The notes beneath the pieces were generated by a model. That model made no database searches. It saw only the letters and a list, made by a program, of their open reading frames with translations, and was not told where the DNA came from. Below, piece after piece: positions 36,546 to 49,879 of a stretch of DNA of 64,000 bases. The stretch comes from Pomacea canaliculata (taxonomy: Eukaryota; Mollusca; Gastropoda; Architaenioglossa; Ampullariidae). The number at the start of each line of letters is the position of its first letter. Position 1 is the first letter of the stretch. Position numbers and translations under genes: made by a program. The stretch covers positions 13,230,311-13,294,310 of the forward strand of contig NC_037590.1 in the NCBI RefSeq assembly GCF_003073045.1, read 5' to 3'.

Positions 36546-39500
36546 ATGTTGGACCTTTTTTGCACTTTGCCCGGACATTTGTTCACGCACTTTGGCCGGG
36601 CGTTTTTACACGCATTTTGCCCGGACATTTGTTCACGCACTTTGCCGGCGTTTTTACACGCACTTTGCCGGAATTTGTTCACGCACTTTGCCCGGAGCGT
36701 TTTTACACGCACTTTGCCCGGACATTTGTTTCACGCACTTTGCCGGCGTTTTTACACGCACGGCCCGGACATTTGTTCACGCACTTGCCCGGGCCCGGGT
36801 GCGTTTTTTACACGCACTTCTGCCCGTATTTGCCTGGAACATTGTTCAGCACTTGCCGGCGTTTTTACACGCACTTTGCCCGGAACATTGTTCACGTTTG
36901 CCGGGCGTTACACGCATTTACACGCATTTGCCGGACATTGGACACACGTTTGCACATTGCACTTGCCCGGGCGTTTTACCACGCAACTTTGCCCGGACAT
37001 TTGTTCACGCGCCCGGACATTTGGGCTTGGTTTACACGCACCTTTGCCCGGACATTTGTCACGTTTGCCCGTTTTTACACGCACTTTGGCCCGCACGCAC
37101 TTTGCGGGCGTTCACGCACTTGCCGGACTTGGCCCGGGTCCCGTTTGTTCACGCACTTGCCCGGGGTTTTTTACACGGTGCACACGCACTTTGCCGGGCG
37201 TTTTTACGCACTTGCCGGACATTTTCACGCACTTTGCCCGGCGCGTTTTTACACGCACTTTGCCGGGCGTTTTTAACACGCACTGTTGGGGCGTTTTTAC
37301 ACGCACTTTTGCCCGGACATTTTGTTCACGGCACTTGCCCGGGCGTTTTTACACCATTTGCCGGGGTTTTTACACGCTTTGCCCGGGCGTTTTTAACAGC
37401 ACTTTGCCCGACGTTTTTTACAGCGCACTTTGGCCACGGCACTTTGCCGGTGCGTTTTACACGCACTTTGCCCGGGCGTTTTTTACACGTTTGTTACACG
37501 CACTTGCACCGGGCGTTTTTACACGCACTTTGCCGGCGTTTTTACACGCACTTTGCCCGGGCGTTTGTTACACGCACTTTGCCCGGGCGTTTTTACACGC
37601 ACTTTGGCCGGGCATTTTTAACGCACTTTGCCCGGGCGTTTTTTTAGACACGCACTTTGCAGTTTTTTACACGCACGTTTGCCCGGGCGTTTTTACACGC
37701 ACTTTGCCGGGCGGAGCGTTTTTACCGCAATTTGCCGCGGGTGGGGGGGGGCGTTTTTTACACGCACTTTGTTTTCACGCACTTTGCCCGGGCGTTTTTA
37801 CAACGCACTTTGCCCGGCGTTTTTACACGCACTTTGCCGGGCGTTTTTACACGCATGCGTTTTTACACGCACTTTGCCCGGACATTTGCACGGAGCGGGC
37901 ACGCATTGCCGGGCGTTTTTACACGCACTTCGCCGGGCGTTTTACACGCACTTGCCGGGCGTTTTACACGCACTTTGGGGCGTTTTTACACGCACTGCAT
38001 TTGCCCGGGCGTTTATTACATCGCACTTTGCCGGCGCGGTTTTTACATTTGTTCAGTTGCCCGGGACAGTTCACCACTTGGCCCGGGACGTTACACGCAC
38101 TTTGCCCGGCGTTTTTTACACGCACTTTGCCCGGGCGTTTTTACACGCACTTTTGCCCGGAACATTTTTGCACGCACTTTGCCCGGGCGTTTTTACACAC
38201 CGCACTTTTGCCCGGGCGTTTTTACACGCACTTTGCCGGGCGTTTTTACACGCACTTTGCCCGGGCGTTTTTTAACACGCACTTGCCGAATTGCCCGGGC
38301 GTTTTTACACGCACTTTGCCCGGGCGTTTTTACACGCACTTTGCGTTTTTACACCGCACTTGCCGGGCGTTTTTACACGCCACTTTGCCCGGCGTTTTTA
38401 CACGCAACTTTGCCCGGACATTATTCACTGCACGTGCCCGGGCGTTTTTTACACGCACTTTGCCCGGCATTTGTTTACACGCATTTGCCGGGCGTTTTTA
38501 CACGCACTTTGCCGGGTTTTTAACACGCACTTTGCCCGGCGTTTTACACGCCGGCACAACGCACTTTGCCCGGGCGTTTTTAACACCGCACTTTTGCCCG
38601 GCAGCAGCTTTTTTTACACAAAACGCACTTTCCCGGGCGTTTTTACGACACGCACTTTGCCCGGGCGTTTTTACACGCACTTTGCCCTGCACTTTGGCTT
38701 TTAACACGCACTTTGCCCGGGCGTTTTTTACACGCACCTTTGCCCCGGCGTTTTTACACGGCATTTGCCGGGCGTTTTTAACGCACTTTGCCGGGCGTTT
38801 TTACACGCACTTTGCCCGGGCGTTTTGTTCACGCACTTTGCCCGTTTTACACGCCTTTGCCCGGCGTTTTTACACGCACTTTGGCCCGGCGTTTTTTACA
38901 CGCACTTTGCCGGCGTTTTGTTACACGCACTTTGCCCGGGGTTTTTTACAACGCACTTTGCCCGGGCGTTTTTACACGCACTTTGCCGGACATTGTTCAC
39001 GCACCCGGCGTTTTTTACACGCACTTTGCCCGGACATTTGTGCACGCAATTTGCCGGGCGTTTTCACGCATTGCACTTGCCGGCGGATTTGTTGTTGCAC
39101 GACTTTGCCCGGGCGTTTTTACACGCACTTTGCCGGGCGTCGTTTTTACACGCACTTTGCCGGCGTTTTACACGCACTTCCCAGGCTTTTTACAAGCACT
39201 TTGCTGAGGCGTTTTTCACGCACTTTGCCGCACACAATTTGCCCGTTTTTACAAACACGCATTTGCCTGGGCGTTTTTCGGGGTGTGTCTTTATATTTAG
39301 ATGGCACTTTATTCGGGTCGTATGTTACGCACTTTGCCACGCACGCACTTTGCCCTGGCGTTTTACACGCACTTTTCCCGGCGTTTTTACAGGCCTGATT
39401 TTTACGCAACTGTTCCACTTTGCCTGGGGTTTTTTACACGACACTTTGCCCGTGGTTTACACGCACTTTGGGCCCGGGGCTTTTTACTACGTTTTTACAC

Positions 39501-42391
39501 GCACTTTGCCGTTCACTGCACTTCCGGCGTTTTTACACCCTTGATCCGAATCCACTTTGCCCGTGTTTTTAAGACACTTTCCGAGCGTTTTTACAGCACT
39601 TTGCCGCGCTTTTTTTTACAGCGCAATCATTTGCCTCGCGTCCTTGTTTCTCGCATTACACATCTTTTACTTGCCGGTTTTTACACGCCCGAATTTGTTC
39701 ACGCACTTTTACCGTGCTTTTACAGCCACTTTGCCCAGACTCTCGTGTGTACTTTTTTATTCTAGGACATTTTGCCGTATAATTGTTCCACTTTGGGCGT
39801 TTTTCTTTGTCCCAGGGGTTTTTACCGACTGTTGCTTGAGTTTTTTACACGCGCAGATTCTTTTTGCCGGGTGCGTTTTTACAGCACTGCTCCTACTTTG
39901 GTTCAGCACTTTGCAGGTCGTGCACTTTGCCCGGCTGTTTAGCCTTGTTCACCTCTAGGGCCTTGACATTGGGCGTGGCTGTTTTTACACCCACACGCAC
40001 TCTTTGCCGGGTTTTTACCGCATTTGCCGGCGTTTTTACACGCACTTTTGCCCGGGTTTTTATACACGCTTTGCCGGGCTTTTTTTACACGCACTGTGCC
40101 CGGGCGTTTTTAACACGCTTGCAGAATTTGCCCGGTGGTTTTTTATCAGCGCACTTGCCCGGCGTTTTCTTACCGCACTTTGCGCCGGGCCGTTTTACAC
40201 GCTCTTGCGCGGGCGTTTTATACACGCACTTGCCCGGCACTTTACGGCATTTGTTTTTCACGCACTTTGCCGGCGTTTTACAACGCACTTATGCCGTGGG
40301 GTTGTTACAGCACTTTGCCGGGCTTTTATTTACTCAGCGTTGTGAGTTTCTTACAACGCACTTTCCCGTGACATTTGTGTCACGCACTTGCGGGCGTTTT
40401 TACACGCACTACCGGGCGTACTTTTACAGCACTTGCCCGGGCGTTTTTACACCCGCACTTGCCGGGGCGGTTTTAACAGCACTTTGCCGTGGCGCGTTTT
40501 ACACGCACTTTCCGGCGTTTTACAGCACTTTGCCGGGCGTTTTACACGCACTTGCCGCGTTTTTTACACGCACTTTTCCCCGTGGGTTTTAACCACTTCC
40601 GGGCGTTTTATACCCACTTGCCCGGGCGTTTTACACGCCTTTGGCGTTTTTACCACGCACTTTGCCTGCGGTTTACAAGCAACTTTCCCGGCGTTTTACA
40701 TTTGCCGGGCGCTTTTTCCACCCTTTGGTCGTTTTACACGCAACTTTTGCCCGCGTTTTTACACGCACTTTGCCGGGCGTTTTTAACGCCATGACCGGGC
40801 GGGCCGTTTTTCACACGCACTTTGCCGGCGTTCACGCACCCGTTTACACGCAACTTTGCCGGACATTTGCACGGCGTTTGTTCCAGCACTTTTCTTTACC
40901 GCATTTGACGCGTGTTTACACGCACTTTGCCCGGGCGTTCTTTACCTGCACTTTGCCGGACTTTTGTCACGCACTTTGCTGGCGTTTTACGCACTTTGCC
41001 CGCTTTGTTCACCACTTTGCCGGAGCGTTTCTTACACGCACTTTGCCGGGCGATTTTTACACGCACTTTCGGCGTGCCGTTTGCCGGCGTTTTAACGCAT
41101 TTGCCCGCGCGTTTTTCACGCACTTTTTTTTCACGCACTTGCGGACATTTTTCACGCACTCCGGCTTTTTAGTTTTTACCACTTGCCTGGGCGTTTTTAC
41201 TTTGCCCGGGCGTTTTTACACGCACTTTGCCCGGAATTTTTACACGCACTGTGTCCGCGTCGTACTTCCAGCCGACTTTGTCCCGGCGTTTTTACACGCA
41301 CTTTGCCCGGGCGTTTTAACACGCACTTTGCCCGGGCGTTTTTACTACGCACTTTGCCCGGGCGTTTTTACACGCCACTTTGCCCGCGGCGTTTTTAACA
41401 CGCACCCACTTGCCGGCGGTTTTACACGCACTTGCCGGGCGTTTTTACACGTCACTTTGCCCGGACATTTGCTTCCGCCACTTTGCCCGGACATTTGTTC
41501 ACGCACTTTGCCCGGACGTTTTATACACGCACTTTGGCCCGGGCGTTGTACGCACTTTGCCGGGCGTTTCCTTACACGGCACTTTGCCCCCCCCTCTGGG
41601 TGTGGGCGTTTTGTACACGCACTTGCCAGGCGGCGTTATTTTACACGCCCGGACATTTGCACGCCACTGGCCCGGACATTCGACCCTTGCCCGGGCGTTT
41701 TTACACGCGCGTTCGTCCGGGGTTTTACACTTTGCCCGGGCGTTTTACACGCACTTTGCCCGGACATTTGTTCACGCACTTGCCCGGGCGTTTTACACGC
41801 ACTTTGCCCGGATTTGTTCACGCACTTTGCCCGGGCGTTTTTACACGCACTTTGCCCGGACATTTGTTCACGCACTTTGCCGGGCGTTTTTACAGCCCGC
41901 GTTTAACACTGGCAACTTGGGCGTTACCACGCACTTATTGCCGGGCGGACACGCACTTTTGCCCGGTTTTTTTACACGCACTTTGCCCGGCATTTTTACA
42001 GCATCTCACTTTGCCGGGCGTTTTTACACGCACTTTGCCGGGGCGTCCGGACATTTACACGCACTTTGCCCGGGGTTTTTACATTTGCCGGACATTTCAC
42101 GCACTTTGCCCGGGGGTTTTTTAACACGCCATTTGCCGGGCGTTTTTACACGCTTCCCGACATTGCACGCACTTTGCCCGGGCTTTTTTTACACAGCACG
42201 TTTTTATTACTTTGCCCGACACGCACTTTGTTTGTTACACGCATTTGCCGGACCCACGACTTGCCCGACATGTTCACGCACTTTGCGGGCGTTTGTACAC
42301 GCACTTTGCCCGGACATTTGTTCACCGCACTTTGCCGGCGTTTTCACGAGACCTTTACCGGGCGTTTTTACGCATCAAGCGGGCGTTTTTA
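36546..42391. repeat. 25-bp minisatellite array in opposite orientation, noisy
   Basis: Units on the plus strand read CACGCACTTTGCCCGG followed by GCGTTTTTA (type A) or ACATTTGTT (type B), the reverse complement of the 1-3,850 family with a C-for-T subtype. Unit length is scattered by one- and two-base losses in the C, G and T runs and by missing segments, unlike the clean array at 51.0-51.95 kb. The plus strand is largely stop-free in all three frames, so very long open frames (up to 950 codons) appear without being genes. Confidence 0.93.
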
Positions 42392-44249
42392 TCTGCAAGA
42401 AACAATGCCAAATCTGCTAAGAGCAAAGAGTAGAGTGCAAAGAGAAAAGCTGGAGAGAAAAGACAGCAGAGTGAATATGGAGAGAGACACGCACCAAGCT
42501 GTGGAGGCTGACCAGGCACTAAATGATGAGGGTAGCAAGGGACAGAAGATTCACCTTGAAGAAGATGACAAGACACTGACAGATAAGGCAGCAGCAAGTG
42601 CATTTGCGCAAGCAATGCAAAGGAGAGCAGCATACATCCCACGCATCTGCAAAAGAATCAGAAAAGAAGAGAAAGAAAGGAAAACAAATGGGGATGCTCA
42701 GGGAGTCGATGCAGCAGATATCACCATCAGAACTGAAGAAATGCATCAAACAGCTGAAGAAGAAAAAATCTCCAGTCAGACAACATTAACGAATGAGATG
42801 CTACAACACCTGGCAGCACAGCCCACTAAATCTACTGGACATTTTCAACTAGTGAGAGAGGCAGGACTCAGTGCTGGAAGGAAGCAGGATGATCCCTGTT
42901 CTGAAAAAGGGAAGAACAAGTCACGAATCTTGAGCTACGCCCCATCAGTCCTGATAAGCTGCGTCTGTAAACATAGAGCGCATCATCATCAGCGCCTGCA
43001 GTGTGCACCTGAATCTGAAAGGATTGATCATCATCCCAGAAAAGCAGGCTTCAGAAGATACAGAAGCACGAGATTCACAACGCACCTAGCGCAGTATAGA
43101 GGATGCTTTCCAAGCCCAGAAGTACCTATCGGTCTTCTGATATGCAAAGAGGCTTTGCGACAGGTCTGGAAGGATGGATCCTGCACTCCAGCGAAGCAAC
43201 ATCAGCGCAACATGTACGGTGGATCAAGTCCTACCTGCACACCGAAGAGCCAGGGTGCTTGTAGAGGACACTGTGGCCGTAAGGTGCTGCTACGACACGG
43301 AGTACACAAGGGATACTCTCGCCGACTTGTTCATACTCTTACATCAACGACTGGTACCAGAGCTTCAAGGGGAGTCCAAGCAGCACTGTATGCAAGATGA
43401 CCTGGTCATATGGTGCTCAGAGAGTACGCAACAAACAGCCACCTCAGGATGCAGCTTACACTAGACAAAGTGGCAGCCTGGGCAGACATGGTTGCGTTAC
43501 TATCAACCGTGACAAGAAACATCCACTCTTTCTCTCTCCTCCACCAAAGTGCAAGCTGGCAGACTAAAGTTGGGAGACACTCCACTGACTTGAAGACAGC
43601 AACGTACCTGGGAGTCACTTTTGACAAAGATTGACATGGAAGCAACATCCTAATGCAGAAGCAAAAGCAAAGAAAGCTGAACATCATCATGAGAAAGCTG
43701 GCAGACACACTGGGAGCGCCAACGAAAAGATCCTGAAGACGTGTACCAAGGTACTGTAAGACCCACACCTTGAGTATGGATCAAGCACACTGGATGACAG
43801 CAGCAGTCACACTTCAGACTTTGGACAAGGTGCAGAACAAGCACTGAGAGTAATAAAGGCGCCATGAGATCTACGCAATAGACAGATGGAGCAGATAACA
43901 GGCATACCATTAAACAGAGAAGGAATGCAAAGCACTCGTGCAGGCCACCAAGTACAGGCACAGTGAACTCACTGATGAGTGCCAGACGAACAGCTGTCTC
44001 GGGAGGGCTGAAAAGATCCAGCTTGTGCGAGAGACGCAGCACTACACAGAAAATACCAAACAAAGCTTCCTGCACAGGTCAGGTACCGACTCTCTACCTC
44101 GATCCTCCCTCCTTGGAAGACAGAACAGTAACATTACAATCTGTACCACAGTTCTCACCTCACAACAAAGGATGAGCATAGCGAAGTGAGCAAGAGAGCC
44201 TGACGCTATCATGCAGAGAAGGTACCCAGGAATCATGGATAACCCCACT
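42392..44249 (+). mobile_element. LINE with RT, part 1 (5'-truncated; split by a transposon)
   Basis: It begins abruptly after the minisatellite. The translation starts in the pre-RT linker (LEEDDKTLTDKAAASAFAQA), then SELKKCIKQLKKKKSP, KLVREAGLSA, a KAGFRRYRST segment, VWKDG, and the catalytic box LYADDLVIW. That box is interrupted: one extra A (43,395) lies between GCA and GATGAC. The thumb region is TLDKVAAWADM, HLEYGSS, MEQITGIPLNREG and CERRSTTQ. At least six frame changes occur. It stops at 44,249 where the DNA transposon starts and resumes at 50,219. The RNase H in part 2 and a very short 3' UTR suggest a Jockey/I-group LINE. Confidence 0.87.
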
Positions 44250-45809
44250 GATAGCATGAAAAATTTTAAAACGTTTTAAAAACGTTTACATGCGTTTAAT
44301 AAGGTTTACGTTTTAGATTAAAACGTTTAAAAACATTTTAAAACATTTACCAAAAAAACATTTTTAAGTAAAACATTTTTAAAAAAGCATTTTAAAATGT
44401 TTGAAAATAAAACATTTAAAACAAAAATGTTAAATAAATGTTTTATAAAACGTTTACAATGTTAACCTCTTTATGGCTTTGCGTCATGACGTAATTTTTT
44501 ATAAGACGTCACTATTTGATTTCCGGCATTCCTTTTCCTATGGAATTTTAGAGCCAGTCCACGGTGTAGATACTGAAAATCCTTACAAAAAGCATTTTTA
44601 AAGACTTTGTTATATTTGTCTTATGACTAAGGTTTGATAGTTTAAAACATCATTCAGTTTATTAAACATCAATGCTACGTAACTAAATATTTGCTATTCT
44701 TCTTGTGGATGCACGTACTCCATGATTCCACGCGGCGCGGACATTTTCTCTGCTGATGACGGTTCACGTGTTTGAAACAAGGTTGTAATCTTTTCTCTTG
44801 TTACCACACACCGTACTGCAGGTTCTTTATTATAAAACGCTATATACCGGTTTCTAGTACAACACACATTTAATGTAGCTTATTGGGTGTGATGTGTCAA
44901 AGTTTACTTTCTGAATTGACGCTGACATAATCTAATATTCTAATACGTTAAGGCAACTGATAGTTCACATATGTCGTCCTACTGGACGAAAAAAGTTAAT
45001 AAAACTTGTAGAAGCAGCGTTGGCAGAATCTGAAAGAAAGTCAGATGTATTCAATACACACTGATACAAACATTCACGATTCACTGTCCCGTTAGAGAGT
45101 GCTCACAGTTTTAGATCTACAGAGTCAATTAATAACAGTTCGAACCAGCATGACACCAGAACTCCTCAGCGATAACATCACGCCAGCAATATTTACCGAC
45201 TAAATACAATTTGATGAAAATAATGATGATGATGTTGTGAATCTAGTTTTAGTGAATTTGAAGGATTATGTTTGATGATCGGTTTGATTCAGGATATCTT
45301 CAGAGAGCGACAGTGAAACAATACAGATTTGGCCACACAGTTGCATATTGGTCGCAACATTAACATTTCCAAACAGTTCACTTTCAGTACTTCTTTGCCT
45401 TGTTGCGACAAAAGCTCCTGTAATTAACTGCTTGCTTGAATTTCATTGCTAAACCCGTTATCTATGGTGAAATGGTACCACTGGTATTGTGTAATCATTT
45501 CTCATTATGGTGTAAATTGTGTTACATGTTCTTACGGATGATAGAGTTTAATAACATTAAATAACGTTTACATTATAACATTGCATGCCACAGAAGCAAA
45601 CTGCAGTCAATCAATCATATCTCAGCTGAACAATATTCATGCTATCCTTCCTGAATTACCATAGTTCCTTGAGTATAACAGTGTATAAAAATATATGCAT
45701 CATAATCTCTGATGGAATATGACAGATGAAGTCAAACGTCCAACACTCCCATAAAGACACACAGTTAGCCTCCCTGGTAAGAGTTCATAGAGGATTGTTT
45801 ATTTTTCAG

Positions 45810-48296
45810 CACGCGAAACGGTTAGCATACTGGCACCAAAGTGAGCTGACAAAACACCTTAAGGAGGGAGCTCTGCCAGATAGACATACCTGGACTCTTC
45901 AAGCTGTTTGCATTTTGGTTCATAGGTACTTATACTTTTTACTCATTGTCATATATAATGTTTATTATAGAGATTTAATGTTTGATGACTTCATCAGCCT
46001 GGTTAATTATTTTTGTGGAGTCTCTTGATAAAGTTTGTTCATATTATTTTGTAAAAGGTTTAAGTAGTGTTAGTGTCTTTAGTCCACGCAGACCTTGCTT
46101 AGGTTATTGTGGGTTACAGGACTGGACATACAGCCACATGACCATTAACATCTCAGCGAACAGACAGTTAACTGATTTGTCATGTGAAATTCATATTGTG
46201 TGGTAAAGCATTGCATGCCATATTCTCGATGTTTATTATAACTTCACAAATAATACCCTTTCAGATGGCATTTGGTTGCAGACGAAAGTGCGATAACAGC
46301 CATATACATCAAACTTGGATACAACAGATGATGACAGCACTAAAGGTTGAAAAGATCTGAAGAGGAAGAAAACGTAGTCACATTGTGTCTTCTTTGAGTT
46401 ATAGAATGACAGGGATTAGGAATCCCTAGGTTGAGAACAACTTACAAGATTCAGTACAGATTTCAGTAGTTCATTTCAATTTTCATGAGGGTAATATTGA
46501 TATATATTAGTATGCCTTAGGAATTATTTATTATTTATTTCTTAAATCTTTTACTCCAGAAATTCTTAATTTTCATAATTTCATTTCACTGCACACTTAT
46601 TAATAGGTATGCTTGTTAATTAGGTTAGGGCTAGAGAGCCCAGACGAGGAGGAAGAAGACGACTTTAGATGGAAATCAGTGCATCCAGCAGTGCCAGCAG
46701 GACCATTGCCAGACTCATTGCAACCACAAGTGGAAAACAAGCGTTTATGCCCACAGGTAAATGCACTAACCACAAAGAATATTGCCACCACGACTGAGCA
46801 CCCCAGTGACCAACGTAGTGACTCTCAGCAAGGAGTACAAGAGACAGACCTCACAACTGCAGCAGTAAAAGGCGTACCCAGAGAGTGTCTAATGAAGGTA
46901 AGTCAGACCAATTTTATATTATATGGGTTACTTTTCTTGCTTTTGTTTTGCCTATTTAATTTTGTTGTGAATTCCCTTCACAATCTCAAGTTGAACATAG
47001 TGTTGTTATACAAGTTTCTTACTGCCTCCCAAATCACCGTTGATTGCTTCGTTCACCTATAAAAGTTAATTGTCCCACTTTTGCTCACAGTGCTATGTTC
47101 ATACTGTTGCAGCATTTGCCTGGCTCATTCTGAAACAAGACAGAGAATTGAAATTGATGCTACAGGAAGTAAAAGATATGGTGATTCATTCACTGATAAG
47201 CAAAGACCAGCCTGCTCCAGCAAAGGATGCCTGAATGTTGCCAGAAGATTTGATCCTTCCGATTAGAACACAGCAAGAGCTGTTGGAACTGGATGGACGC
47301 CTTGATGATGATTCCTTTCATGAATTACTCGTACGTAAAGCAGATGTCATTGTTACAGCCATGATTGAAATGATAATCTGCAATAATTTAGGGGAATTTT
47401 AAAGCATAGCTTGACATTTTTGAAAAACTTATGTTTTTATAGGGAATTCATTGAGAATGATCAGTTCTTGTCAATCTATCATACATATATAGTGTGGAAC
47501 ACAATAAGTTCAAATTTTAAATCCAGTTTCAAAGGGTTTCAGCCTCATAAACTTTATGGTTATTGGGAAGAACAACATTAAATGTCAGCTTTTGTGAATT
47601 TTCAGTTATAATTTTTGTATGCCCTTGAATTGTAAATAATTAAAGCCATGTATATTTTCACTGCACCCTTTCTGTTTATGATGTGTGGCCTACTTTTGAC
47701 AGATATGTTTCTTGTTTCTAATGATTTGCAAGTCAAAAGCCTCTCCTGTGTGGGTAGAACGAATGCAAAGGATTGTGCGAAAAGAATCATGCGGCGACTC
47801 CTGACCGACAAGGTTGCTCGGAACTATAACTGGAAAGGAACAAAAGGGAGAGATGTGTGCTTTCAAGGGACTGAAGGTGCAGGCCATGATCTACAGTAAG
47901 TGATGATGTATAAATGTTAGTGTATATTTATTATTAAAGGTATAGATATATGATATATTGTCTACACATACTTTGACAAAAAAAAGAGAAGTGCAGATCT
48001 AAGTGCTTATTTTTGTATAACATGAATTGACATTTTTCATTGCTAGCTCTACAGTTTAAAATTATTTGTAGCTCTTGTCAGTATTAATTGTGCTTCTATG
48101 GTGAAACTAGCTAAAAAACGGAAAGACATGGGGAACAAGCATAAGCACCATAAAACTGAAACAATATGTATAGTGTTAGACTTCTTTAGTCCATCTTTAA
48201 TCTATAAACCTGTAGCGCTTCTTTAATCTACAAATCCCATTTTTGCTATCTGCAGAAGCTGTACGAAGAACCGTGGTGTATGGAGGCTTCCGATAA
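45810..48296 (+). CDS. DUF4806-domain gene inside the transposon (several exons)
   Basis: Proposed exons: 45,810 to about 45,922 (AYWHQSELTKHLKEGALPD, TWTL); 46,265 to about 46,345 (TSNLDTTDDDS); about 46,632-46,895 (acidic ESPDEEEEDDFRW then a low-complexity linker, donor GTAAGT); 47,091-47,330 (FAWLILKQDRELKLMLQEV, then LPEDLILPIRTQQELLELD, donor GTACGT); 47,703-47,895 (RIMRRLLTDKVARNYNWKG, donor GTAAGT); 48,256-48,296 (AVRRTVVYGGFR, stop TAA). The last three exons make a DUF4806 domain, known from uncharacterised, often transposon-linked animal proteins. There is an in-frame TGA at 47,232-47,234, and a frame change is needed at about 47,850, so this copy is probably not functional. The role is unknown. 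Confidence 0.6.
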
Positions 48297-48299
48297 TTA

Positions 48300-49879
48300 G
48301 TGCAGGAGCCATCACAGAGTGGAGACCAATGCTTCAGCAGACAGTGCTGTTCCACCTGTCCGTCGTCCTTCCGCCCGAGCTGCCATCCGCATCAGAGAGA
48401 CGACTCCTCTCCCAGCGACAGAGAAGTCTAGAGATATACACGTCATGTCTACGATGACTGCAATGCCACCTACAGCCGCCGAATGCCAGTACTGGTCACG
48501 TAGCCATTTGCTTCCCCACGGCAACTAGCAGGCAGTCCAGACAGTCCTTTGCCACTGGATCGCCCCCCCGATCAAGAGCTGTCTCCCACATAGGACACCT
48601 CTGCGCTCTACCTCATTGTACTCCTCTACACTGGCATATGTCTGCCCCACCTTTCTGCATGTGGGACCACAGGCTTGTCACCAAGCAACTCTTGACCTCA
48701 ATTGGAACGCTTGATACTTCACCATTTAAGTTCACACGTGACATTGCTGTAGAAGAGGTCCTATCCAATACATGGCCTTGGATGTAGCTGGTGATTATCT
48801 CTGATATTTTGCACAAATATCTGATAGTTTAGATATCTGATGATTACGAATAAGAAGGTTTCCGTATATTCGAATAAAGGCATGTGGATCTGCTAGTGTT
48901 CTATATACCTTGTTCTTAAAGCCTTTTCCCCAGATGTACAGGAACCTTTGTTCAGCCTTGTTTTACAGTGTGGAAATCTCATAAGGCTGGTTAATTTGAC
49001 TGATGTGTCCATTGTAGAAGGTTGGTGATGATAATTTGATCGTTGTTATGTACAGAAGGATACCTGTATGTCTTGTGTATTTTGTGCTACATCTAGATGG
49101 ATTAACCATTATACTTATATCTTTTCTTACATCTAAAGCTCTATTAGTTTAGTTTTAGTTTAATTATTCCTTGTGAATCTTTATGGAGCTTAACACCTAT
49201 CCTTGAAACATTTAAATTGAACTGTTTAAAAGTGTTTACTTTAATAACATTCCTTTGCTTTGACTTAACAGTGGTTAATTAATTCCTCTGATTGTTCTCT
49301 GTTTCATCTTTTATCACATATGGTCAATGCTTTTGTTGTACATCTATAGTTAATGCTTATTAATAATTGGAATGATATGTCCCTTGTAGTAGGGTAAGAA
49401 GATGATAATTAGCATATTGTTATCTACATAGGGTAACTGTCTTTTTTTGGTGTATTTTGTACATCATCCAATTGTATTTACAATTCACTATTTTTTAGTA
49501 AATGTAAATGTCGATAAGTTTCGTTTTAGTTCAATTATTTCTTGGCACTCTGCACGGATAACAGTGCCGCACAACCTCACCTTTAAGTACTGAAATGTGA
49601 AATATTTAAAAGTATTAATTTAAGAAAAGATCCTATGCATTGATTTGTCAGTGTTTTAACTAATTCATATTCTTGTTCTCTTTTTTGAGTATCATTTATT
49701 CATTTTTTCACAAATGGTCACCATTTTGTACTTGCTATGTATAATGTAAATTTGTCTCCTGGATGGATCCACAATGACACGAAATATGGTTTAATTACAA
49801 CAAATGAAAAATCTTCTCTGTACGTCATTTATGCCATGTTTGAAGTGAAACTGTGAAAAGTATGTGTGAAATGTGAAAC
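48300..49879. other. 3' part of the transposon without a recognisable gene
   Basis: It starts with a GC-richer stretch to about 48,680 holding short open frames without a known domain, then AT-rich sequence with two related blocks around 49,130-49,330 and 49,500-49,720 (TTAGTTTTAGTTTAATTATT against TTCGTTTTAGTTCAATTATT), suggesting an internal duplication of about 370 bp. Confidence 0.5.

Noticed and set aside
36520..42420. Plus-strand open frames up to 950 codons, and a 444-codon frame starting in the array and running to 43,400
   Set aside because: The array part is minisatellite in the opposite orientation. The longest composite frame merely runs from satellite into LINE sequence, with frame changes inside the LINE.
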